Source of the DNA: Paramacrobiotus metropolitanus
Taxonomy: Eukaryota > Tardigrada > Eutardigrada > Parachela > Macrobiotidae
Assembly (NCBI RefSeq): GCF_019649055.1
Contig: NW_026570386.1
Coordinates: 1 to 64,000 of the forward strand
DNA length: 64,000 bases
Reading direction: 5' to 3'
The position numbers and the translations under genes are program-made. This document shows positions 1 through 10,725 of this stretch, piece by piece; within the stretch, counting starts at the first letter, position 1; each line of letters starts with the position of its first letter. The notes under the pieces were generated by a model. The model saw nothing but the letters and a program-made list of their open reading frames with translations. It had not been told where the DNA came from and searched no databases.

Positions 1-371
1 TTGACGTTTAAGAGTGTAGGATTAAGGATCTGTTTCATTTTAGTTTGGTGGCCGATAGATAATATGGTCATACTATTGTGCCAGTATGCTGGTTAAGGAA
101 TATGAGCAGTTCTAAACCTCTCAACAACTAATGAGTGAATACTTCATTTTTTACTATGCGTACGTAATTTTCATCATTAAAATCATGATTTATCAGTAAG
201 CACTTACAATACACACGAACAATACATGGCGCTGCGGCTTGCTTATGGTTAAATATCGTAAGTTTCAAATTGTTATTAAACGTTTCGGACATTCTGGAAA
301 CTGTGGAGTCACAAATATTGAAAAACTCTGTAGTGATGTTGTGTTGTTACAGTTCAATACTTTCTTTTCAG
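1..371. other. No gene recognised upstream of GHITM exons
   Basis: I see no coding signal here that I can support. The upstream exons of GHITM (mitochondrial presequence and N-terminus) should lie here or before the window. The stretch ends in a pyrimidine-rich tract and a CAG acceptor at 369-371. Confidence 0.3.
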
Positions 372-1674
372 CTTTCGGCATCGGACAGGCAGCTTTAGCT
401 GGCGGTGCAGCGTTTGGAATTGGCGCATTATGTTACTATGGGCTTGACTTTCCAAACAGACTGGTTTATGGGAAAATCATAGTGAGTGGAATCGCCAGCA
501 TTGGTGTCGGTATGCCAGTTTAATAATGGAACAATGTTTAGTATGTGGCCAGAATATGTCCGGACGCGCGTTCACGAAACATATGCTTATTTGGGTGGAT
601 CGCTGGGAGTCACAGCCATCTCTACTACCCTAGTGTCGCGCAGTCCTCAGCTGATGAGTATGATGACACGAACTGGATGGATGTCCATTCTGCTGACTTT
701 GGCGCCATGATCGGCACCGGAATGCTAGCCCGCTCAATTGCTTACGAGAATACCGGTCCCAAGCATCTGGCGTGGCTTTTGCATGCCGGTACATTCGGCG
801 TTTTATTGTGTTGTACAGTAACTGTTGTCTGCTGTACTTTAATAAGTGTTTTTCGGTAATTCTTTAGCGACGATCGGAGCGGTAATTGCACCATTGACAT
901 TGTTGGGTGGCCCAATTATGATGCGCGCGGCCATGTACACAGCTGGGATTGTCGGTGGACTGAGCACCGTGGCCGCTTGTGCGCCATCCGATAAGTTTCT
1001 CTACATGGGCGGTGGACCATCGGCTTGTGGTATTTGCCGCATCCCTGGGCTCGATGTTCTGCCTCCGACAACCGGTACAAAGAGCGTAGATGTTTCGGCA
1101 ATACTTGTGTGATATTGTACGTAATATTCAAAACAGCAAAAGCGTCTTTGTCGTGGTTTTAGCAATTGGGGCTGGTTTGTATTCGATCTCGATGTACGGA
1201 GGACTTTTGCTATTTTCGGCTTTCTTGCTCTACGATACCCAACGAGTGGTCCGAAAAGCCGAAACGCATCCACCTGGAGTTCCGGGCATGATCAAGCAGT
1301 ACGATCCCATCAACGCGTGAGTTTTGGCACTTGATTGTTCAGAGTTTACAATGAAAATTAGCGTTTTGATTTAGTAAGTGGTTCATTAAACTGGCTACCG
1401 CTGTTCAGTTTATTCATTAAACTGGCTACCGCTGTTCAGTTTAAGCACACATTTCGAAGTTTGCAAATTGTTGAAGAATAAAATTCAAACGGTTAAACTG
1501 ATTTATTTAAAAAAAAACAAAGTATATACGGGATTAACGGGAAAGGCTGTGAATTATTATGTTTTTGGTCTGGAATGTGTTGTATTTTTCAGGATGATGT
1601 CGATTTACATGGACATTATCAACATCTTTATTCGTTTGGCTGTAATGATGGGTGGTGGAAACCGTCGACGATAA
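372..1674 (+). CDS. Growth hormone-inducible transmembrane protein (GHITM/TMBIM5), 5' end missing, frame breaks
   Basis: GHITM is the inner-mitochondrial-membrane member of the Bax-inhibitor/TMBIM family and acts in cristae structure and cation exchange. The exons read, in order: 372-481 (ALCYYGL), 519 to about 798 (WPEYVRTR...ETYAYL, then GPKHLAWLLHAG), 868-1074 (GGPIMMRAAMYTAGIVGGLS, PSDKFLYMG), 1163-1316 (LYSISMYGG, FLLYDTQRV, KQYDPIN) and 1593-1674 (MSIYMDIINIF, ending GGGNRRR then TAA). This order and these motifs match animal GHITM along the membrane domain; the presequence and start codon are not identified. The first intron (482-518) would be only 37 nt. Two problems: one base is missing near the T-run at 698-700, which otherwise gives a stop in the next codons, and 1020-1058 reads as GHITM only in the neighbouring frame (a compensated pair of shifts). 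The end of the second exon is unresolved. Assembly error and decay both fit; the identification itself is secure. Confidence 0.85.
1382..1443 (+). repeat. Perfect 31-bp tandem duplication in last GHITM intron
   Basis: Two adjacent identical 31-bp copies (1382-1412 and 1413-1443). Each contains a 7-bp inverted repeat, TAAACTG...CAGTTTA, around a 12-nt loop, so each copy could form a small hairpin. Confidence 0.85.
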
Positions 1675-2059
1675 AAGAAACTGCTGATTGAACTTACAAG
1701 AAATTCTGAAATTCTTCCAGATGTGTTCTGATCTGTAATATATGATTCGCATAGCGATTTAAACGCCCAGACCTTGGATAAATTTCACCGTATCTGTAGA
1801 CGATTTTTTGACTGACAATAGTGAGTGACAGGGGAGTTGTACGAGTGAATTTGTCGTATTTCATGGTGATTCTTCCGTGAATACCTATCTCGTGTGTGAG
1901 CCAAATCCGAAATCGAATATTACTGTCTTTAGAAATCGAGGGGGTTCCGTTTCACTGTTTCAGTAAAGCCATTCACAGTATAGTTTTGAAAAATAATTGG
2001 TGGTATTTTCTTCGGAATTCTGCGGTCCACCTGGCTGGGGATCGATTGTGGGCTGTGGT
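1675..2059. other. Intergenic between two convergent genes
   Basis: GHITM ends on the + strand and the membrane-protein gene ends on the - strand. I see no gene or clear element in this stretch. Confidence 0.4.
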
Positions 2060-3019
2060 TCACGAGTGTGCAATTAATTGATAGGGCTTTTGACCGGGTA
2101 GATAACCTTCACCGAATTGCGTTTGTCTTTGGTCGATCATTTGAGGAGCATCCTGGAAAGAACCACAAGTGACTTACTAAACAATTACGAATTTCTGCCG
2201 GTTACACTGAATTGTTTCCTTACCGGAAACACCGCCGGTGGTGGCGAAACCGGAAGGTGAACGAGATGGCTGGACGGGGATGTTGTACTCTCGGTACTCA
2301 CATCCGAAGGACTAGCAGATGATTCTGCGGAAGCTGGCGTGGTCACTTCCGGTGGAGAGGCCAGTATTACGGCATTCGAAGTCAGCAGCGGTTCAAGTGG
2401 TTTTATAACGTTTGACGTAGCAGTTGAAGTTGAATTGGAAACGCTCTCGAATAAACTAGAGGAGGTAATATTGTTTCCTCGTGTGGTAGCTGGAAAAGTG
2501 TGATAACTTATCTATTCATTATTTTTCTTCTTCCCTAGCCTCCAAGTATATCAGATTGCTGTCATTCACTATTTTCACTGATTGCTGCTAGTCATATATA
2601 GCTATAGTTACCTGTTACAGTATCAAAATCTGTATTCTGTGTAATTTACCGAAAAGCGCACTGATAATCACAAGGAAAGACAGGCACGAAGTGGAGTGTT
2701 CCGTACGATACAGTTCAGCATTTTTCGGTGCTTTATAATCTTTGTCGAAAATCTTAATAGGTCCTGTTATATGGGAAATTATTAACGATAATAATCCGAT
2801 GTTGGTAATAGTCGATACAAGAAGCAACGCGATTTGGTGCCGTCCAGTCCAAAAAAATCGGGCTAATGGCAATACTAAATTCGTAGCTATCTATATTCGT
2901 GGCGCAAACAAAACTGGAATTACAGCATCACCACTTGTATTTCTGCATTCTTATCGCCAACGAAAAAGGTCATGAAATATGCAGCATGGGCCAACGTGTC
3001 AACGATAATGGATAAATTT
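2060..3019 (-). CDS. Unrecognised multi-pass membrane protein with Ser/Thr-rich tail (partial model)
   Basis: I do not recognise this gene. Four - strand exons join in frame: 3019-2935 (hydrophobic, contains AHAAYFMTFFVG), 2890-2650 (hydrophobic QIALLLVSTITNIGLLSLII, then charged IKIFDKDYKAPKN, then hydrophobic SCLSFLVIISALF), 2489-2224 (Ser/Thr/Pro-rich, TTSPSS and TSTATS stretches) and 2152-2060 (DAPQMIDQRQ to a TGA). Phases agree at each junction: CAA|ATA, G|CT and CCG|GAT. The intron 2934-2891 would be 44 nt. I count three or four candidate membrane spans, which could suit a four-span (MARVEL-like) topology, but I see no diagnostic motif. The start codon and first exon are not found; the model probably begins between 3020 and 3780. 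The hydrophilic Ser/Thr-rich tail might be a glycosylated or cytoplasmic domain. Confidence 0.45.
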
Positions 3020-3821
3020 CTATGGTCAACCGATTAAATAAAAATTTAAAAAAAACCAACCGATAAAAATTAATTGAAGTCACGTTTTAACTTTTCAAGC
3101 CTTGAATAACAGCTGTGGAGAGAGTGTGGAATAACAGAAAATCTAGTGTGAAACGAAATGGTGGAACTAACGGAACAATATCCAGCAACGTAAGCACCGT
3201 AACACAGACATTTTCGCTTAACATAATTTTACAACAGTATGTTCACCTACCCTTTCGCAGTCTGCACCATTACTGCAAATGAATACCTCAGCAAAACTGA
3301 AGTGCTCGGCTCAAGAGTGGCAAAGTAAACCAAAGGTCCGTTGCAAAAAATTCCAGGACCGCAGTCCGTAAGTCGAACGATTCATGCTAACCGGATAAAG
3401 TAGCATCTGGTACTACGTTCTAGCTAATAATTAACACCGCTATTGCACAATTAAAAACACCACTATTTGGAACTCATCACATAAATCGTTAAATTACACG
3501 CCGCTGACAATACTATCTCATATTTTAACATTTATTTTTTCTCCTTTCTACATCAACCATACAAATTAACAAAGTAAGAAAACAACATAACTTTCTTGAA
3601 TGTAATCGAGAAATAATCGAATATCAATAGAAGTACAAACGAGTTCTGTGTGTAAATTTTTTGCACAACAAAAGCAATTCAAAATCCTAACTGGCCGGTG
3701 CATAATCAAGACTTTGTAGTACAGGCAATTTATGCACAAGGGTCTCCAAAAAAGCTACCAAACCCAGAGTTACTACAAACACAGAGAACGATATCGTTCT
3801 CTGTACTACAACTGTTTAGCC
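3020..3821. other. Spacer upstream of the membrane-protein gene and downstream of BEN-A
   Basis: No supported gene. It probably holds the missing first exon and promoter of the - strand membrane-protein gene, and it contains the palindrome at 3781-3804. Confidence 0.3.
3781..3804. repeat. Perfect 24-bp palindrome
   Basis: ACAGAGAACGAT is followed directly by its exact reverse complement, with no spacer. It lies 18 bp beyond the stop codon of BEN-A. A perfect palindrome of this length is expected far less than once per 64 kb by chance. Confidence 0.9.
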
Positions 3822-6258
3822 TTAGCTGGGTGACAGTGACACTGGAGAACGTCCATCCGACAAATCAAGAGGAGCGACAAAAGACGGCGCCTTGTAGTTG
3901 ATGGCCCGAGCCGGCACTCCGTTCTTGCGTTTACCAATATGACCCTTGACTTCGCGCGGCTTTTCCTCATTGGTGGCCGTATGCGACACTGAGCCGGTTA
4001 CCTTTTTCGGTTTAACCCCGCTGTGCTTCTTGTGGGATTCGCGGATGCTAAACAGGATTCCACCCAATTCTTGGTGGATCATCTCCTTTGTCGGCGGATT
4101 GGGAACATCTTTAAATTCACAGTAGCTATCCACAACACCTGCAACGTATATCTAATTAGTATGCAAATCCTGAGTCAATGCGATTCTAGCTTGCATTGGG
4201 TAGCATATTGTTTTCGAGTACGCGTAGTCGATACTTTATTTCTGGAGCGGTTTACGCACGTAACAAAACCTTGCGACTTACTTTTAACAACGTTCAGTCT
4301 GTCTTGATCCAACGCCTTTTTCCGTTTTTCGACATCCGCGCGCCCCGCTCTGTAGGTACCGAATTGATGAGCTCGTCCGTAGTAAATAACTTTTTCATTG
4401 TCAGTTTCAAGGCTTTTTTCCATGTAGATTGAGTTAAAACCGCATCCTACAAGGAAGCAACTCTTCAACTTTTTTGTAAGCATTTATTCGTATTTATAAT
4501 AAAAGGTGGGAAAAACGCCACGATGAGCAAGCAAAATCATGAAAATTTAATTCCATATGTACTGCAGCAATATTAACAGTCGGAAATACGGAAATGGATA
4601 ACTATCATCACAAAATTAATAACGAATATCAAAATACAAAAAGAAGATATGAAAACCAATCCTAAATATAATAATTTCAAGTACTTCGAAAAGGAACAGT
4701 GAAACCCATGAAGATCATGAAAATAAAGCAACAAAAGAAAAGAAATAGAAAACAGTTATTTTGTTTCCTCAAGTAAACCAGAAAATGGTCTTACCAAAAT
4801 CTCACTTGGGGCACTGGATCCATACCCATCGGCGAAGAAAGTGACGTGCTGGACGAAAACGGCGGTGTGCCTTCTAACGCATAACCTTCACCTTCAGGAG
4901 CCTATCCGAAATGAGAGTCTGATAATTTAAAATCGAAAAACATTAGACTGTTCAAAGCAGACTTTCAAAAACTGACCACTTCCCAGCACAACATTAATGC
5001 GGACAGTCAAACTGGAGGGTCAACTTACGCTGCGCTTTCCTCGAGCACTTTTGAGCACCGTTCCATTCTGGTAAGCCAACATGTTTTCTCGATACTATAA
5101 CACACAAACAACTGCTAAAAACAGGCCGCAAAAGGAGAGAAGCCGGCAGAAATCAACAATCACAAACACAGAACGAACCATCCACCAAGCAAGCAGCCTG
5201 TCGTTTGCAGCCGGATGCATGTTTACCCGCGATGCACCTGGCGCCATACTGACGGAGCTCCATTGAGGAAGGGCGCACTGCTGACCAGATCCACAGTACT
5301 CGGGGATCCTTCGCGTGCCTCACTGGCCGAATCCACGACGCGGAACGGGGCTCCACCACACTCTACAACGATGCCCAAACTACCACTAAATTCAAAAAAA
5401 TTACATACACGGAAAAATTGAGGTAAAAAAAGGAGTCGCATAATGAACAACATATTATATTAAATGCAAGAATTCAAGTTAATTTAAAATTGAAACAAAA
5501 CGAAACGAGAATTAAGTAGGAATCGTACAATTCAATTTTTGACGCTTATGGCAATAAATAACTAATTAACTACCATTTTCAAGTTTGTCACAAAAGGATG
5601 CCAACTGCTTTGCAGACCGTTCAGTTCGTTTTAGCATGTCAAGAATAATGCATTTCCGACATCGTATGACTGACCTCGGCGAACCACATCTCCTTGGTCT
5701 CGTTGTGTGCTGTTTCGTCTCCATGCTTCTGCAGAGGAATCAAGACATCAGCTCGCTGCACGACTGAATAAGAAATCCACAACCCACCGCGCGCATCAAG
5801 CCTAGTTCCACTGCCCAACGATAGCCCTTATCCTCGTATGTTTTCTCATTGGATGACGGGAACAGTCGCGCCGCGGCCAATTCATTTGCCGTTTTTTCTA
5901 CATACAAAATGACAAACCCGTAGAATGGACAGATCGGTCGTTTGTCCCCTGAGATGTGTATCCGGGACTGACCTTCTTCGATCCAGATAACAATACAGTT
6001 GTACAAGCCGTCGCGATAGCGTGCGCGACACACTATCTTCTCGTCAGTGCTGTGCCAGCTTCCACTGGTTCCAGGGCATTCAGAGGCAGAGCTGTTCAAG
6101 TAGGAATACGATTTCGTATTGCTGTTACGATTTCACAGGGAAAATGAGACAGATCTGTCACCTTTGACCATGGATGGACAGCCCTGAGATTCGTGGAAGA
6201 AAATGATGGCACTTCCTAAAGGAGCCGATCTGGCTTTCTTGTGCGGCGGTTCGGGCAT
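3822..6258 (-). CDS. BEN-domain protein BEN-A (tandem paralog 1)
   Basis: BEN domains bind DNA and chromatin partners, often as transcriptional repressors. Exons: 6258-6162 (starts MPEPPHKKARSAP, then GSAIIFFHESQGCP), 6091-5973 (CRARYRDGLYNCIVIWIEE), 5897-5788 (ELAAARLFPSSNEKTYEDKG), 5755-5675 (RADVLIPLQKHGDE), less certain Ser/Gly-rich exons near 5390-5235, 5083-5032 and 4909-4798, then the BEN exons 4446-4282 (STWKKALKLTMKKLFTTDEL...ALDQDRLNVVK) and 4138-3822 (SYCEFKDVPNPPTKEM). The same exon order, phases and residues recur in BEN-B, which supports this model strongly. Two exons (6091-5973 and 4446-4282) are each one base short of the length that keeps the frame; the second break is beside an A-run near 4322-4338. 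The intron 5787-5756 is only 32 nt. A nuclear location is inferred from the family. The function of the shared N-terminal module is unknown. Confidence 0.75.
5756..5787 (-). other. Ultrashort (32-nt) intron in BEN-A
   Basis: The intron starts GTGGGT after the codons for LGLMRA and ends GTGCAG before RADVLIP. The paralog BEN-B has an intron at the same place and phase (17284-16712, 573 nt), and its next exon begins with the related RSELIGV. Reading through would put the downstream exon out of frame. Confidence 0.6.
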
Positions 6259-9200
6259 TGTTTACAAAGTCTACAAACAAACACTGCCTACAACGAGCAG
6301 TAAACTGGATATTTGATAATGCGGAATCGAATAGTAAACAATGACAGTCGAAATCTTAGAACTGGAACACTGGAGCAATGTTTTGTGATAACATTAAATA
6401 CTTTCGAAAAACGAGAATAGTTTGATAAACAGAAACTACTGTAATCGAAAACTGTATGCTCAGAAGTCAAAACTACACATCAGCTCATAACAATTGGAAC
6501 TGCGTCCGGGTTCACTTTGACTTCTGTAAGGCCACTTAGGACAGGCAGATCGGTAAGTAAGGTTACCGACTTCGTGGAGTGAAAAGGTCAGGTGACATGT
6601 TTCGAATTTTCGATTTTACAATTCAGTCAGGTATGCATAAAAGTTGTAAACAGAACACATAGCTAGGACTTGCGACTTGACAGTTGGCGATATGTTTAAA
6701 TTATTACAGTGCAATGCATGTACAAGACACAAAATTGGGAAGTATGCATTTTAATAATTATTATTGTAATTGTATCCGTCCTTGTACATCATTGTACTTG
6801 TACATGGCTTGTACTGGTATATGAAAATATCTATACGATATACTGTAATTGTGCCTTAATGCGTATGACGGGCTTATATAAAATTAGTAAACTTAAAATT
6901 GAACGGCTGTTAGCTTATTCAGTTAATCTCAACGGCTGCCACTTCCGGCAAAAAAATAGTATTTAAACAATAAACTGTTTTGTTGAACATATCTGAACAA
7001 AATTCGAACTACGAGTACCGTATTTATTATGATTGTGCGCTGCTAATAAAGATTGAACATGTAAAATGATTTCCATACACGATGATTATACTGGTATACT
7101 GATAGAAATGTAATGTAAGAAATGTATTGTACGAGGCTAATTAGTAATAGTAGAAAAACATAATAAAAGTATGGGTGAATGATTTTTAAAAAAAGATGCA
7201 AATATTGAGTATAAAATCTACACTTATGCCGACGTTGTGGTGCGGAATTGCGGATAACACATCTAAATCCTTCCACAGAGCAAAAAAGACTTAATCACTG
7301 GTCAGTAGTAAGGATTTACTTATCGTTAGTTTCAAAATAAACGATGCAGAAGCTAACAGACTATCAGCTAAAGAAAGGCTTGCACACAGGTCTGTAAATA
7401 TTTGTAATTTAATGATCAAATCCTGAATTTGAAGCGATTTTAATAATTACGAGTACGGCAAAAAACAAGAAAACTGGCTATCAGAGAAATGTGCACCGAA
7501 AAATTGAGGAAAGATGAATTACTTATTATATACACACAGACACACCAAGGCCAACAGATTTTGATTATTAATAAGTACATTACGTACAATGCAACGAATA
7601 CAATGCTGCAGGTTAAAAAAGTGATTCAAGAGAAGACTCAAAAGAGTGCAACCTACGAAGTTACCGGTAATCGTCTTGGGTTATTACGTGAAATTCTGTA
7701 TTACTCGTATTATGACCAGTTAGTTCAGTACGGCCAGTAACTATCACAACTGTTGTTTTCAATCAGTACTTATTTTTCCTCATTGTGAAATCAGTCAGTA
7801 AAGCATCGTTCAATTTTTTGTGCTGATATCGCAACGCAAATCGATTGCAATAAAAGTCGAAACGTTACACTTTTTTAGAAAACGAGTTTATCGAGGTGCG
7901 GACATTTTCTTGCATTGGTTAAGAACATAGGTTCGTAGCTTCGCAATCAGATTTGATTTCCTGTCTGTACTCTGTAGGTATTTGTCATCAAAAGCACAAA
8001 AAGCCAAACGACCCATCAAAGTACGATATTGACGTACGACGAATGCGCTTATTATTAATACCATTTAATTTTCTTGAAGGACAGTTTATACCTGTCTGAT
8101 AGCTAATTAAACGCATAACATTAATAACATCTCGTGCATCGCTGTGCATAATTCCATCGGAACCCATGGCTACTATTGTTTACTTTAATAAATTTTGGCC
8201 ACCGTTGGGTTGTTGCATTCTACAACGTAATTTGTCGGGAATAATTAGATTTCAATCGTTTGATTATGATTTGCACAAACAAAAAAAAAATTAAACTGCG
8301 TAGAATTAATACAATTTTATAATTTACTACCTTTTAATTGAATTGTGTTTTTTACAACATTTATTTCGGTTTCGTACCTCGTATATATAAGTAAACTACC
8401 GAGAAAGTTTAATCAATATCTTCTGAATTAAAATTAAAAACAGCAACATGTCAATAATACAGTAGTACAAGACTTTTGCTGTTAGGTTTCGGACCATTTA
8501 ATAAGCGTCTTATCTGCATTATTGTACACTATAGACACAGTTTATAATGTACCGGTGGTACGAGTACAATACCAACGAGGGTACTGTAAGTATTATACTG
8601 TAGCATAACGTGTAAATATACGTATTTACTATTTACTACAGGATTTAAAATGTACATACGGTAGTGGCCTAAAATTAAACGCACATACACACGTTTAGAA
8701 TGCTCGATCCAAACAGTTGAAAGTGCAAAATAAATATTTTTTGTAATACAAGGTCTGTTTCAGCGTGTTCGCGGTTAATATATCCAAAATTTTGTCGACA
8801 CTCGACAGTAAAAGCGTAAGCGATAACGCTATGGGACCGAAGACACTTCATATCTATGTATATAAAAGCGTGGAAACCGGCGTTTTTCATGCTTATTATA
8901 ATCTTCGGGTGTCGGTTTGCAGTAAAAAAAATTCTTTGGAAGAACATAATTATGTACGCAGAATACAATACCTCTACCGATACCAGACAAAACAACAGCT
9001 TCATGCGGCAGTACAATACAAGCAGCTTTTACGGTAGCAGCACAATGTCCTCTTAAGTTTATAATCAAGTAATACTGATTGGTTTTGCATAATTATGCCG
9101 ATCGAATACTTAATTACAGGTGGATATAGTGCATACCCATAGCGGACTATAACTGTAGCGAAATAAATTTTGTTGACAAAAAATTTAATCAAAATAGAAA

Positions 9201-10725
9201 CTTACGGTAAAAGTCGCAGGAGTTTCGGGTAGCATACGCACAGATAATTGGCTTGTGAAAGGGAAATTTCAATGTAGTCAAAACACCGTGTAATAAGCTT
9301 TAAAACATGCGGCGCATAACGGGTTATTGCATATCTACTCTAGTATATAGATATACCGCTGATTTTGCGAGCACTTTGGTTAGAAGCTGCCCTAGCATAG
9401 AGCAAAGGTAAGTATAAAATCGTTAAATTCAGACTAAAACCCTATCGAGCTGTGCCATTTAATGTGTAAGATGGAAACTTGATCGCATTACAACAAATGA
9501 CTATCTAACGTAACCGTTGATCGAAAACGAGTACAACATCGAGTACCAGAAATGAATCTGAAATAATGAGTGTTGCGCAGGCAACGTTTGAGCCTTTAAC
9601 CAATAAGACCATATGCTTTCAAATTTGGGTTTTGGTTCGCTTTCGCCTTTTCCGCAGTACATATCTACTTCAAGTGAATATAACCAAAACCGCACTGATA
9701 TAGATTTTAAATGCCAGCAGCTGTTCGGTGTGTGTCTTCACCAGCATTTTGTGTACTATACGGGTAAGTTACGCTATTCGCTTGTACAGAATCGAAGTAA
9801 GTGAAGTACATCAAACTCTTAAGTGTAAAAATCATTGAAACCTTCACCATTACGGCATAAGAAAAGACGCTGCCGGAAAACAGGTGCAGTACGTAGCTAT
9901 AGGTAAGTACAATACAATACACTGGGTATAGTACGCAGGTTCTATCTCGAACTGCATTTTAAAACGCTTAACAAAATATACCAGAGTCCCAATGTACAAT
10001 CTGTGCACAATTTGTAACGTACCAGCAATGCTACTGTTGCCACCACATAGCCTACACCTACAAGTACTTACTGCACGATAGAAAGGACCGCAAATATTCT
10101 GATTGCAGATCGTTCTACTCGTAGTCACGTTAATATAGAATTCGAGCCGGTGTACATGCAGACCCTCAAATGAAGACAGAAACGACTATTGCATTTGGCT
10201 GGGAGCGCGGACTTTAATGCAGTTCCAGCATATCAAAATGAGTATTACGTTACATCAATTGTAAGTCTTCAAGGAAATTATGATTACGTTATCTGAAAAC
10301 ATAAGTAACAAAGTCTGAGTGCATACTGTGCAGTATATGCGTCCTGCAGCCAAACCTCTTGCTCTTTCATATAAATTTCAGGGTAGCTCTAAAATCTAAT
10401 CCGAGGTCAACAGTGACATACAGCGAGCAAATTGCAAACTAATACACTACAGAAAAACATGACAATATAAAGAAAAAATACATGCAAAAGTGCATGCATA
10501 ACTACATGTACGGCCACGTACCACATTGCGCCATTACTGCTACGTAAAATTTGAAAGTATGAAGGTGTCAAACCAAATCCGTCGAACAATATACCGTACT
10601 TCAACATTTGCAGGTATCTTTCTAGCCAAGCTATTTACAGATTCCAAGTTAAAACTGTAACTTATCGTACAAAAAGGCTCATAAATCGAACAGAGGATAT
10701 ACGGATGCATGTGGGATCTTTAACA
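6259..10725. other. 4.5-kb AT-rich spacer between BEN-A and BEN-C
   Basis: I find no open reading frame with recognisable similarity, codon bias or clean splice chains on either strand; the longest frames are about 80-110 codons and look random. It should include the BEN-A promoter just above 6258. The octamer ACGAGTAC occurs four times here (7011, 7449, 8560, 9527). Confidence 0.4.

Noticed and set aside
3158-3366. A + strand pair of exon-like pieces (MVELTEQYPA, then SAPLLQMNTSAKLK) with good splice sites
   Set aside because: The donor leaves phase 2 and the acceptor then reads into a stop within eight codons; nothing continues it downstream.
7489-7740. 83-codon + strand frame
   Set aside because: Lies in a 4.5-kb spacer with no other coding signs; composition follows the AT-rich background.
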